Positions 1 through 5,417 of a stretch of DNA of 6,669 nt are shown piece after piece. Under the pieces are notes generated by a model. That model ran no database searches. It saw only the letters and a program-made list of their open reading frames with translations, and was not told the DNA's origin. Source of the DNA: Octadecabacter sp. (GTDB lineage Bacteria > Pseudomonadota > Alphaproteobacteria > Rhodobacterales > Rhodobacteraceae); contig DQCL01000295.1 of the NCBI GenBank assembly GCA_003533975.1, forward strand, positions 1-6,669. The letters run 5' to 3'. Positions within the stretch are counted from its first letter, which is position 1. Every line of letters starts with the position of its first letter. The translations under genes and the position numbers were made by a program.

Positions 1-2
1 TG

Positions 3-725
3 TTTGCGGGGGTGGGGCTGGCAAGCGGGGCGATGATGTTGGGGCTGCTGGTTTCGTTGCGGGGGGGATGGGGGCGTGTTGATCGAGCGCGGGTCATCAC
101 GGCGAGTACGTTGTTGCTGTACGTGGTCCCATTTTCAATAGCGTATCTGACGCTGCCGTCTGGTGTGGGCGCGTTGATCTTGTTCGGGGTCGTGCAGATT
201 ACCATGTTTGGCGGATCTTACTTGGCGGGAACCCAACCCAGCCTTCGCCAATGGGCTGGCATGGCGGTTGCGATGGCGGGGCTTGGCTGGTTGTTATGGC
301 CGACCGAGAGCATGACGTTGAACGCAGTTGGTGTGGTGTTCATGGTGGTGTCGGGCTTTGGCTGGGGCGTGTTTTCCATGCGTGGGCGGGGCAGCAAGGA
401 CCCGCTTGGCGATATGGCGTTGAGTTTTGTCATATGCGGGCCTGTGGCGTTGGTTTTGATACTGGTTTGCGAGGGGTGGTCACTGGGTGGTGGACCCTGC
501 GCTGTGGTGAGCGGCGCAATCAGTTCCGGTTTGGGCTATGCGCTTTGGTATCGGATTTTGCCACAAGTGGCGGCGACAACAAGTGCTGTAGCGCAGTTGA
601 GCGTACCGGTAATCACAATCGTTGCAGGTGCCGTTTTACTGAATGAAACCATTACAATGAGCGTCGTTGTTGCGTCGACCGTCGTGCTGGGTGGGATTGC
701 CTTGTCTGTCCTGAAACGAGCCTAG
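3..725 (+). CDS. DMT-superfamily (EamA) inner-membrane transporter, 5' end cut by window
   Basis: The reading frame is open from base 3, so the GTG at 12 is probably not the real start; about 240 codons remain and the first membrane segment or two is missing. EamA/DMT proteins are usually 280-300 aa with ten membrane helices in two repeated halves. The visible part is hydrophobic nearly throughout, with short basic or polar loops. It includes the typical phrase GVGALILFGVVQITM in the first half and, in the second half, GLGYALWYRILPQVAAT followed by SVPVITIVAGAVLLNE, a hallmark of the C-terminal EamA repeat. It ends at TAG 723-725. The family exports small metabolites or amino acids; the substrate cannot be told from sequence. 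The gene converges on the TfoX-like gene with only 10 bp between stop codons and no visible terminator. Family assignment is firm, substrate unknown. Confidence 0.88.
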   Translation, partial: FAGVGLASGAMMLGLLVSLRGGWGRVDRARVITASTLLLYVVPFSIAYLTLPSGVGALILFGVVQITMFGGSYLAGTQPSLRQWAGMAVAMAGLGWLLWPTESMTLNAVGVVFMVVSGFGWGVFSMRGRGSKDPLGDMALSFVICGPVALVLILVCEGWSLGGGPCAVVSGAISSGLGYALWYRILPQVAATTSAVAQLSVPVITIVAGAVLLNETITMSVVVASTVVLGGIALSVLKRA

Positions 726-735
726 CAGTCGCGGG

Positions 736-1062
736 TTATCGCCGGTCAATCAGGCCGATCTGGTCCATGAAGGCATCCAGTTCCGATTTTGGGGCATTGA
801 AGTGGGTTGCTTTTAGCGCGTCAAACTTAACCCGCAGCGCTTTCTTTTCGTCGCCCTTACAGTCATTCCAAGGACGCCCCTGAAGCGCCATGTGCAGCGC
901 ATAGTACCCGATGAAATGGGGGCGGCTCCCAGTTTCCAGCAACTTTGCATAGGCCGCATCTGCACCCATTTCGCGCAAGTCCTCAGCCGTCATGATGCCA
1001 GCAGCGTTGTACATCGCTTCGGATGCGAGGCCGATGTTTTTGATGGTGGAAATAGCTGCCAT
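736..1062 (-). CDS. TfoX C-terminal-domain protein
   Basis: This 108-aa protein matches the C-terminal domain of TfoX/Sxy. Residues 7-23 (IKNIGLASEAMYNAAGI) and the helix-hairpin-helix-like continuation through AEDLREMGADAAYAKL are characteristic, as is YYALHMALQGRPWND at 53-67. TfoX/Sxy proteins are competence regulators in gammaproteobacteria, where an N-terminal domain precedes this one. Stand-alone C-terminal-domain proteins are common in alphaproteobacteria and their role is not established, so competence should not be assumed. The start is well fixed: the ATG complementary to 1060-1062 has an in-frame TAA four codons upstream and no other start between. The ribosome-binding site is weak (AAAGTGGG). 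No partner gene is evident; a possible decayed gene lies upstream on the same strand. Confidence 0.85.
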   Translation of the reverse strand: MAAISTIKNIGLASEAMYNAAGIMTAEDLREMGADAAYAKLLETGSRPHFIGYYALHMALQGRPWNDCKGDEKKALRVKFDALKATHFNAPKSELDAFMDQIGLIDRR

Positions 1063-1132
1063 GCGCCCACTTTAGGTGTCAGGCAAAAAAAGGACCAGAG
1101 GGCGCGAAGCGGCGATGAGGGGTGTTCGACCG

Positions 1133-1415
1133 TTAGATGCTCGCGAAGTCCTTGAAGACGACGGGCTTTTGGGGGGCAGGCCTTCGGTGCGTGCCATTGG
1201 GGGATGGTTGCGGGGTCGCGGGTGCAGGTATTGGTGTGTGAGTCGGCATTGGCCGTTCCTTTGTCTGCGGTATCGTTGCCTCGTTTTGACGGGGGATCCG
1301 CCGGTCGTTCAGCCACTTGTTGGGCCATGAAATCAGCAAAGCGCGGGTTCGTGTTGAAGGGGTGGCACAAATGTGGCGCGAATGTGGCGGCGAATTCTTG
1401 TGGTGAAAATGACAC
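1133..1415 (-). pseudogene. possible decayed or frameshifted small gene
   Basis: No family is recognised. From a GTG at 1415 the minus strand reads SFSPQEFAATFAPHLCHPF and then RFADFMAQQVAERPA, with codon use like that of real genes nearby. That frame then becomes uninformative and would run into the TfoX-like gene. A different minus-strand frame, open from about 1339 and ending at TAA 1133-1135, gives a convincing-looking tail: TPIPAPATPQPSPNG, then QKPVVFKDFASI. Joining the two would take one frameshift around 1240-1300 and would end 70 bp before the TfoX-like start, a natural same-strand arrangement. It may be a broken gene, a sequence error or chance. No promoter or good ribosome-binding site was found. 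Confidence 0.22.
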
Positions 1416-1493
1416 GCGGTTCCGGATGGGTCGTTGAATTTCGGGGAAAAACGGGTGTCGCGTTGGGATTCACAACCTTATGTTGATCATAGG

Positions 1494-1521
1494 GGTGGTC
1501 ACGCCACCATATATCTATAAA
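1494..1521. promoter_or_regulatory. short palindrome and AT-rich block upstream of the OmpA-like gene
   Basis: GGTGG (1494-1498) and CCACC (1504-1508) form a 15-bp interrupted palindrome. It is followed directly by the AT-rich ATATATCTATAAAA, which contains a -10-like TATAAA at 1516-1521. No good -35 lies 16-18 bp upstream; TTGATC at 1483-1488 is too far. This could be a promoter-operator for the gene at 1602, about 80 bp downstream. The rest of 1416-1601 holds nothing else I can support. Confidence 0.25.
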
Positions 1522-1601
1522 ACAGCTACATATAGGCAATCGGTTCTACCGCAGCACCGAGGCAAATTGTTAGACATGAATGACTGTTCTGGGGGGAACG
1601 G

Positions 1602-2795
1602 ATGACAAACAAACTCATCAAGAATTTACCGTGGATAGCGCCGACTGTGGCGATCTTGGCCGTAGGGTCGGGGTTTATGGACCGCATCAGCCTTTCGTTC
1701 GATGGCGGCACACAAGAGGCGGCGCTCGTCGCCCCTATCGACACCGTTGAAGCGGCCGAAGCAGCGATTGCCGCCGTGCAGCCAATAGAAGACCTCGTGC
1801 CTTTGGCCCCAGCCGAACCTGCAAACGTGTCAGAGCAGTTGGCGGAGTTGTTAACCGAGAGCAATGAGGTCGAAGTAACCCGCAGCTCTGGGTTCTCAAT
1901 TGATACGTTGGAACAAGCACGCGATGTGGCTTTGGGCGCAGAAGCAACGACAACCACGTCTGACGCAGCCCCTGTTGGGTTAGACTTTTTCGAAGCAGCG
2001 CAAGAAAGCCTCGCCCGCGATAACCAGTGCGTGGATGAGTTGCGCATTCTGGCGTCCCAAGCACGTGTGTATTTCCCAAGCGGCGGGTTGACCGGATCAT
2101 CCGAGGGGGTTGGCCAAGCACGTATTTTGGGTCTGTTGGCGCAACAATGCCCCGGCGTGACGATCCGTGTCGAAGGCCATTCCGATCCATCAGGTAACCC
2201 GATCATTAACCAACGCCTTAGCCTTGAGCGGGCCGAAGCCGTGGTTGCACGTGCGGCGGCATCCGGCGTTGACTCTCGGCTGTACGAAGCCGTTGGCCTT
2301 GGTGACGGTGTGCCGTCGTTGGTGAGCGGCCCCCAGCCATCGGCGTTTTATGATCGGCGTGTCGAATTCTCGATCGTTGAAAACGCACAGCAGGCCAGTT
2401 TCGTCGCGCCGTCGTTTCAAACACCCGGAACGCAGTTTCAGGTCGCGGCATGTGTAACGCAGCTGGAGGCGGCCGTGCAGGGGGCGTCGATTGAATACGC
2501 ACCAAGCGGGATGATCGTTGAAGATGCCGATTTCGCCTTAGCGTCAGAATTGGCGAGGCTTGCTGCCAATTGCCCGCAAGCGCGTTTGCGTCTTATCGGG
2601 CAGCATTCCGACGCCGCGTTTTCTGGTGAAGACAGCGCGACGGGTCGTTTGCGCGCCGCTGTGTTGATGGCGAAACTGGTGAATGCTGGTTTCCCATCAG
2701 GGCAGCTGATCCTTGCTGCACCATCTGATTCACGCCCGAAAGATGGGTTCAGCAACAGCCGCGTTGATTTCGCAGTGATCCGCGAAGAGCTGTAG
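1602..2795 (+). CDS. membrane-anchored protein with two tandem OmpA-like domains
   Basis: The 397-aa protein starts at an ATG preceded by a GGGGGG ribosome-binding block (1591-1596). Residues 11-25 form an uncleaved signal-anchor or membrane segment. Residues 30-135 are an acidic, Ala/Glu-rich periplasmic stalk. The first OmpA-like domain (about 143-260) has EGHSDPSG with D195, then LSLERAEAV with R210, and ends RRVEFSIVE. In this family the Asp and Arg bind the diaminopimelate of peptidoglycan. A second, more diverged copy (about 284-395) has HSD with D337, RLRAAVL with R351, and SRVDFAVI. Each copy opens with a Cys pair exactly 40 residues apart (C143/C183; C284/C324). The likely role is envelope-peptidoglycan attachment; the second copy may bind weakly or serve structure. 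The gene stands alone and ends at the terminator at 2813. Domain calls are strong, cellular role inferred. Confidence 0.88.
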   Translation: MTNKLIKNLPWIAPTVAILAVGSGFMDRISLSFDGGTQEAALVAPIDTVEAAEAAIAAVQPIEDLVPLAPAEPANVSEQLAELLTESNEVEVTRSSGFSIDTLEQARDVALGAEATTTTSDAAPVGLDFFEAAQESLARDNQCVDELRILASQARVYFPSGGLTGSSEGVGQARILGLLAQQCPGVTIRVEGHSDPSGNPIINQRLSLERAEAVVARAAASGVDSRLYEAVGLGDGVPSLVSGPQPSAFYDRRVEFSIVENAQQASFVAPSFQTPGTQFQVAACVTQLEAAVQGASIEYAPSGMIVEDADFALASELARLAANCPQARLRLIGQHSDAAFSGEDSATGRLRAAVLMAKLVNAGFPSGQLILAAPSDSRPKDGFSNSRVDFAVIREEL

Positions 2796-2812
2796 GACCT
2801 TTCAAAGTAAGT

Positions 2813-2848
2813 AAAAACGCCCGGCCTTTGGTCGGGCGTTTTTATTTT
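2813..2848 (+). terminator. rho-independent terminator of the OmpA-like gene
   Basis: A 14-bp stem pairs 2813-2826 with 2830-2843 (AAAAACGCCCGGCC against GGTCGGGCGTTTTT, one G-U pair) around a 3-nt loop. The T-rich tail runs to 2848. It lies 18 bp after the TAG stop. The A-tract and T-tract symmetry means it could also act on the minus strand, but no minus-strand gene approaches it. Confidence 0.93.
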
Positions 2849-2850
2849 GG

Positions 2851-3060
2851 AGGTTATGCGACGCTTTAAACCGATCGCATTTGCGCCCGCGAAATGGGTG
2901 GCTGATTAATGGCGACTATGCTTTCTAAACTCCAGGCCTGTGTTCGTCGTTCAGACCTTGCGAGATAAGCCCAAGACCTTTGCCGATGTGCTGTTTTCAT
3001 GGCGCAAAATCACGCCCCGACGATGTTGCACAACTGAGCGAAACCGGTGGTGGCGTTTGG
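2851..3060. other. gap without a supported gene, possibly decayed coding sequence
   Basis: No reading frame here is long or recognisable. A plus-strand frame from about 2938 reads VFVVQTLRDKPKTFADVLFS with GC-rich third positions like real genes nearby, but it has no start codon and stops within about 50 codons. Two tiny ORFs, 2856-2909 (17 aa, GGAGG only 2 nt before its ATG) and 2909-2968 (19 aa), overlap as TAATG. A 44-codon minus-strand ORF (2866-3000) has codon use unlike the genes around it. The stretch most resembles the remnant of a lost gene between the terminator and the next promoter. Confidence 0.35.
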
Positions 3061-3067
3061 CGTCCTT

Positions 3068-3132
3068 CTGACAAAATTCGACACTCGATTTCTCGTCAGG
3101 CCTCAAACCCCGAACCTGACAAGACGCTGACA
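3068..3132 (+). promoter_or_regulatory. cluster of TGACA repeats, candidate response-regulator binding boxes
   Basis: CTGACA occurs at 3068-3073, 3116-3121 and 3127-3132. A related CGACA lies at 3079-3083, 10 bp after the first, and an inverted GTCAGG at 3095-3100 mirrors CCTGAC at 3115-3120. The last two copies are direct repeats spaced 11 bp start to start, about one helical turn, and the final copy is the -35 of the promoter. OmpR/PhoB-type regulators bind such half-turn-separated direct repeats. The regulator encoded at 5417 in the same operon is the obvious candidate, which would mean autoregulation. The repeats are seen directly; the binding protein is inferred. Confidence 0.45.
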
Positions 3133-3155
3133 GAGTGCGTAAGCTAAACCATAAC
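3127..3155 (+). promoter_or_regulatory. sigma70-type promoter of the five-gene operon
   Basis: CTGACA (3127-3132, 5 of 6 matches to TTGACA) is followed after 17 bp by CATAAC (3150-3155, 4 of 6 matches to TATAAT). The transcript would start near 3162, giving a leader of about 83 nt before the ATG at 3245. The spacing is ideal and the -35 overlaps the repeat cluster, as in promoters activated by OmpR-family proteins. Confidence 0.5.
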
Positions 3156-3180
3156 GGGTCTCAGTTAGAGTGATGATACG

Positions 3181-3214
3181 GCGCGCTTCATGTGGTTTTT
3201 CAGATAAAGCGTGC
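3181..3214 (+). other. possible leader-mRNA hairpin
   Basis: GCGCGCTT (3181-3188) can pair with AAGCGTGC (3207-3214), an 8-bp stem with one G-U pair and an 18-nt loop. It lies between the predicted transcript start and the ribosome-binding site of the first operon gene. It may stabilise the leader; it is too short and simple to call a riboswitch. Confidence 0.25.
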
Positions 3215-3244
3215 AGCCCTAGAACTCGAAGCAAAGGAAACCCC

Positions 3245-3550
3245 ATGTCTGACGAAACCAACACTGCACTGTCCCGCCGCCGTCTGCTGGCAAAGGTCGG
3301 CGCGATTGCCGTTGCCGCCTACACAGTTCCCGCACTCACAACGATGAGCATGGCGCATGCCGCAAGCGGCGCGTCCTCAAGTAGTGGCGCGTCTTCAAAT
3401 AGCGGACCATCGTCCAACAGCGGACCATCGTCCAACAGTGGGCCTTCATCCAATAGCGGTCCGTCCACTTCATCCGGACCAAGCAGCTCTTCTGATGATT
3501 GTGATCCAGCGGTAATCGACACGGCGGACCCTAAGTTCTGCACGACCTAA
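3245..3550 (+). CDS. twin-arginine-leader protein with serine hexapeptide repeat, candidate modification substrate
   Basis: No named family is recognised. The 101-aa product begins at the ATG at 3245 because AAAGGAA (3233-3239) is well spaced before it and the leader starts there; the in-frame ATG at 3170 lacks such a site. Residues 10-17 (SRRRLLAK) form a twin-arginine motif. A hydrophobic stretch follows to about 36, and AHA|A (37-40) is a plausible signal-peptidase site. The mature 62 residues hold 24 serines, all between 41 and 83. These are arranged as SSSSGA, four perfect SSNSGP units, STSSGP and SSSS. The tail is acidic with two cysteines (C86, C99) and ends KFCTT. The leader is closely similar to that of the protein at 4887. 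It is first in the operon, next to a kinase/PqqD fusion, which suggests it is the substrate or precursor. The gene call is strong, the role inferred. Confidence 0.85.
   Translation: MSDETNTALSRRRLLAKVGAIAVAAYTVPALTTMSMAHAASGASSSSGASSNSGPSSNSGPSSNSGPSSNSGPSTSSGPSSSSDDCDPAVIDTADPKFCTT
3374..3481 (+). repeat. 18-bp in-frame coding repeat (hexapeptide SSNSGP)
   Basis: Six 18-bp units encode SSSSGA, SSNSGP four times, then STSSGP. The four identical peptide units use different codons (for example TCTTCAAAT, TCGTCCAAC and TCATCCAAT for SSN, and CCA, CCT or CCG for Pro). The peptide is thus more conserved than the DNA, which argues for selection on the protein rather than fresh slippage. Confidence 0.9.
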
Positions 3551-3557
3551 GCCAACC

Positions 3558-3604
3558 GTGACCTCGCGATACATCGCGGGGTCGCCTTGGGCTGTTCCAA
3601 AGGC
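3558..3604 (+). other. two intercistronic hairpins after the Ser-repeat gene
   Basis: The first hairpin pairs GACCTCGCGA (3560-3569) with TCGCGGGGTC (3574-3583) around TACA, with one internal T-G pair and two further possible pairs outside. The second pairs GCCTTGG (3584-3590) with CCAAAGGC (3597-3604), with one bulged A. No T-run follows, so neither is a standard terminator. They lie in the only sizeable gap of the operon (77 bp). They may stabilise the short upstream message or attenuate read-through, making more of the small protein than of the kinase. Confidence 0.5.
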
Positions 3605-3627
3605 CCGCTTCGTAGTAGAATGAACCC

Positions 3628-4890
3628 ATGTTGAAAGCTGCACAATCAACGGAACAGGCCATCTACTTTTCTGGTCTTGAAGCGCCCGTTCTATTGAAGA
3701 ACGCAGGGGCGCTCGTCCCCGTTCTGAAACAGGCATTGCCGTCTTGGTCGTTCGCGCAGACCCGAGATGCACCGCCATCATCCCCCTGCATGACAGTAAC
3801 CGGCCACGGTGACGGTACTTTCCTGTGTCAAACCAGAGATCCGGAAACCAACAAGGCGCGGCGCTGGGATGCGGTGAACGCGGTTTGCGAAATGATTGTG
3901 GCTTTGGCGTGGGAGCAAATCCAATCCAATCCTGAATGGCTTTGCCTGCACTGCGCTGCCATTGAATTCAATGGCCGTCTTGTGCTGTTTCCCAACCGAC
4001 GCCGGAGCGGAAAAAGCACGTTGACCGCTGTCCTTGCGCAACGTGGGTTCACGGTCTTTTCCGACGACTTTGTGCCGATCAAAATTGGCGATGACGGCTT
4101 GATGTATGGTGTGGCCAACGAGGTAAACCCGCGCTTGCGCCTTCCCGTCGCAGAGACGTTCACTGCAGAGTTCAAGTCATGGGTGGCGGATTCAATGGCG
4201 GCGTCCAATGACCAATATGCGTATCTTGGGATCGACACCCTCGCACCACGCGGCACGTATTTACCAATAGGGGCGGTTGTCGTTTTAGACCGACAGGACA
4301 CTGCCTGTGACACCGCGTTACACGCGGTTCACCCAATGGAAATACTGGACGATCTGATTACACAAAATTTCGGACGCATGGCCCATTCAGGCCGTATTCT
4401 GGCGGCAAGCAATGGCGTTGCACAAACCGCCCGAGGCCATCGCCTAAGGTATCACGCGGCTGAGGATGCTGCGGTGTATCTTGAAGACCAATTTAGGGAC
4501 TGGAGCACGCCCGTTGCGCGGGTTGTTGATGCCGTATTGGGGCAAGAACCGACGGCCGATCTTCAGATCACGGAGACGGAACCCGCGCTTTTTGACCCAT
4601 GCGCGACCTACACACGGGCCGCTGGCGTTTCCGAGGTGAGCATGGAAGACCAGCTCTATGTCGCGGACGGTCACGGCGTCGGTATCCAAAAGATGAATGC
4701 CGGCTCGAATTTGATATGGCGTATCCTCGAAGACCCTATGTCACTTGGAGACATCTCTGACTTGCTCTCAGCGGCATTTCCCAATCATCCGCCCGCCGAG
4801 ATCACGTCTGATAGCGCAAAAACCTTGCAGCAACTCCTGCACAATCATCTGATCGTTCCTGTGCCGCCATCAGAAGGACAGTTAGGTTGA
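3628..4890 (+). CDS. HPr-kinase-like domain fused to a PqqD-like (RRE) domain
   Basis: This 420-aa cytoplasmic protein has two recognisable parts. At about 104-155 it matches the HPr kinase/phosphorylase core: LHCAAIEFNGRLVLF (H109 as in HPrK), a P-loop at 122-131 (PNRRRSGKST, K129), and FSDDFVPI (D146/D147), which aligns with the catalytic Asp of HPrK. The P-loop is unusual: the first two glycines of the family's GxxGxGKS are N123 and R126. Residues 336-413 match PqqD: EDQLYVADGHGVGIQKMNAG, then IWRILEDP, a helical part, and a final LLHNHLIVPV. PqqD-like domains bind leader peptides of modified peptides. The inferred role is a serine kinase guided to its substrate by its own recognition domain, with the flanking Ser-rich proteins as candidates. 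The ribosome-binding site is weak (TAGAATGA), suggesting low expression. The stop overlaps the next start. Domain calls are confident; substrate and activity are not shown. Confidence 0.85.
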   Translation: MLKAAQSTEQAIYFSGLEAPVLLKNAGALVPVLKQALPSWSFAQTRDAPPSSPCMTVTGHGDGTFLCQTRDPETNKARRWDAVNAVCEMIVALAWEQIQSNPEWLCLHCAAIEFNGRLVLFPNRRRSGKSTLTAVLAQRGFTVFSDDFVPIKIGDDGLMYGVANEVNPRLRLPVAETFTAEFKSWVADSMAASNDQYAYLGIDTLAPRGTYLPIGAVVVLDRQDTACDTALHAVHPMEILDDLITQNFGRMAHSGRILAASNGVAQTARGHRLRYHAAEDAAVYLEDQFRDWSTPVARVVDAVLGQEPTADLQITETEPALFDPCATYTRAAGVSEVSMEDQLYVADGHGVGIQKMNAGSNLIWRILEDPMSLGDISDLLSAAFPNHPPAEITSDSAKTLQQLLHNHLIVPVPPSEGQLG

Positions 4891-5417
4891 CCCGCGCGAA
4901 CGAAAAACTCACCCGACGGGCCGCGCTCAGGCGGCTGGGGCTTGCGGTTGGTGCTGCGTATTGCAGCCCGATGCTTACGGGAATGAGCAGTGCACTGGCG
5001 CGAAGCCCGGCGAGTTCGTCGTCTAACCCGACCCCTCCATCCGATCCAACGGCCCCGACGGCGCCTTCAACGCCAACAGCCGCGTCAGCGCCAAGTTCCC
5101 CTTCTGGCAGCGAAGATGATGGGCGCGAGGGGGGGCGTGGCGAATGCAGTGCTCCTAGCGGCAGCGAGCGCATCGAGATCAGCCGCCGCGACATGCAATT
5201 GGCAAACGAAGCTGTCGCGCAAGGAGAGGCCAAGCCATTGCGCGAGATTTTTGAGATCGTTCAAGGGCGGCATCCCGGTCGGATGATCCGCGTCGGGTTC
5301 GATACCGGTGGCGGCACCCGACAGTACTGGCTGCGGATGGTTACGCATTCTGGGTCGCTACAAACCGTTACTGTTGATGCGTTTACGGGCGCGACAATGA
5401 ATGTGAGGGGCTGCTAA
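4887..5417 (+). CDS. exported PepSY-domain protein with leader related to the Ser-repeat protein
   Basis: The 176-aa product starts at TTG 4887, overlapping the kinase stop as TTGA; AGAAGGA at 4872-4878 supports this start. The leader LTRRAALRRLGLAVGAAY is twin-arginine-like. Residues 8-46 align without gaps to residues 9-47 of the first operon protein, 21 of 39 identical, including AAY, P, LT, MS and a closing ASSSS. Residues 40-75 are a Ser/Pro/Thr/Ala-rich linker, followed by an acidic and Gly-rich stretch to C87. Residues about 93-176 resemble PepSY: an amphipathic helix (LREIFEIVQ), then GRMIRVGFD, QYWLRMVTHSG and TVTVDAFTGATM, ending in C176. PepSY domains are small periplasmic modules, often encoded beside two-component systems. 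It may be a second kinase substrate, a periplasmic signal protein, or both. The stop overlaps the regulator's ATG (TAATG). Confidence 0.82.
   Translation: MTRANEKLTRRAALRRLGLAVGAAYCSPMLTGMSSALARSPASSSSNPTPPSDPTAPTAPSTPTAASAPSSPSGSEDDGREGGRGECSAPSGSERIEISRRDMQLANEAVAQGEAKPLREIFEIVQGRHPGRMIRVGFDTGGGTRQYWLRMVTHSGSLQTVTVDAFTGATMNVRGC

Noticed and set aside
251..646. 131-aa plus-strand ORF inside the DMT transporter gene
   Set aside because: It is a frame shadow of a clear membrane protein, with no domain and no start signal.
2856..2968. Two tiny ORFs (17 and 19 aa) overlapping as TAATG
   Set aside because: The first has GGAGG only 2 nt from its ATG, the second none; neither has a recognisable sequence or a nearby promoter.
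3170..3244. Upstream in-frame ATG at 3170 giving a 126-aa version of the Ser-repeat protein
   Set aside because: It has no good ribosome-binding site, lies about 8 nt from the predicted transcript start, and would place 25 extra residues before a leader that starts naturally at 3245 behind AAAGGAA.
3374..3481. 18-bp tandem array as a possible CRISPR or non-coding satellite
   Set aside because: Units are contiguous, in frame, without spacers, and vary mainly at synonymous sites, so this is a coding repeat.
3319..3543. Minus-strand ORF through the Ser-repeat gene (acidic Leu/Asp-rich repeats)
   Set aside because: Its repeats are the mirror of the SSNSGP coding repeat; it has no independent start signal.
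3558..3604. Hairpins as a rho-independent terminator ending the operon after its first gene
   Set aside because: No T-run follows either stem, and I could find no convincing new promoter before 3628.
4802..5233. 143-aa minus-strand ORF opposite the PepSY gene
   Set aside because: Its low-complexity Ala/Gly/Ser sequence is the complement of the Ser/Pro/Thr-rich linker; there is no promoter or family match.
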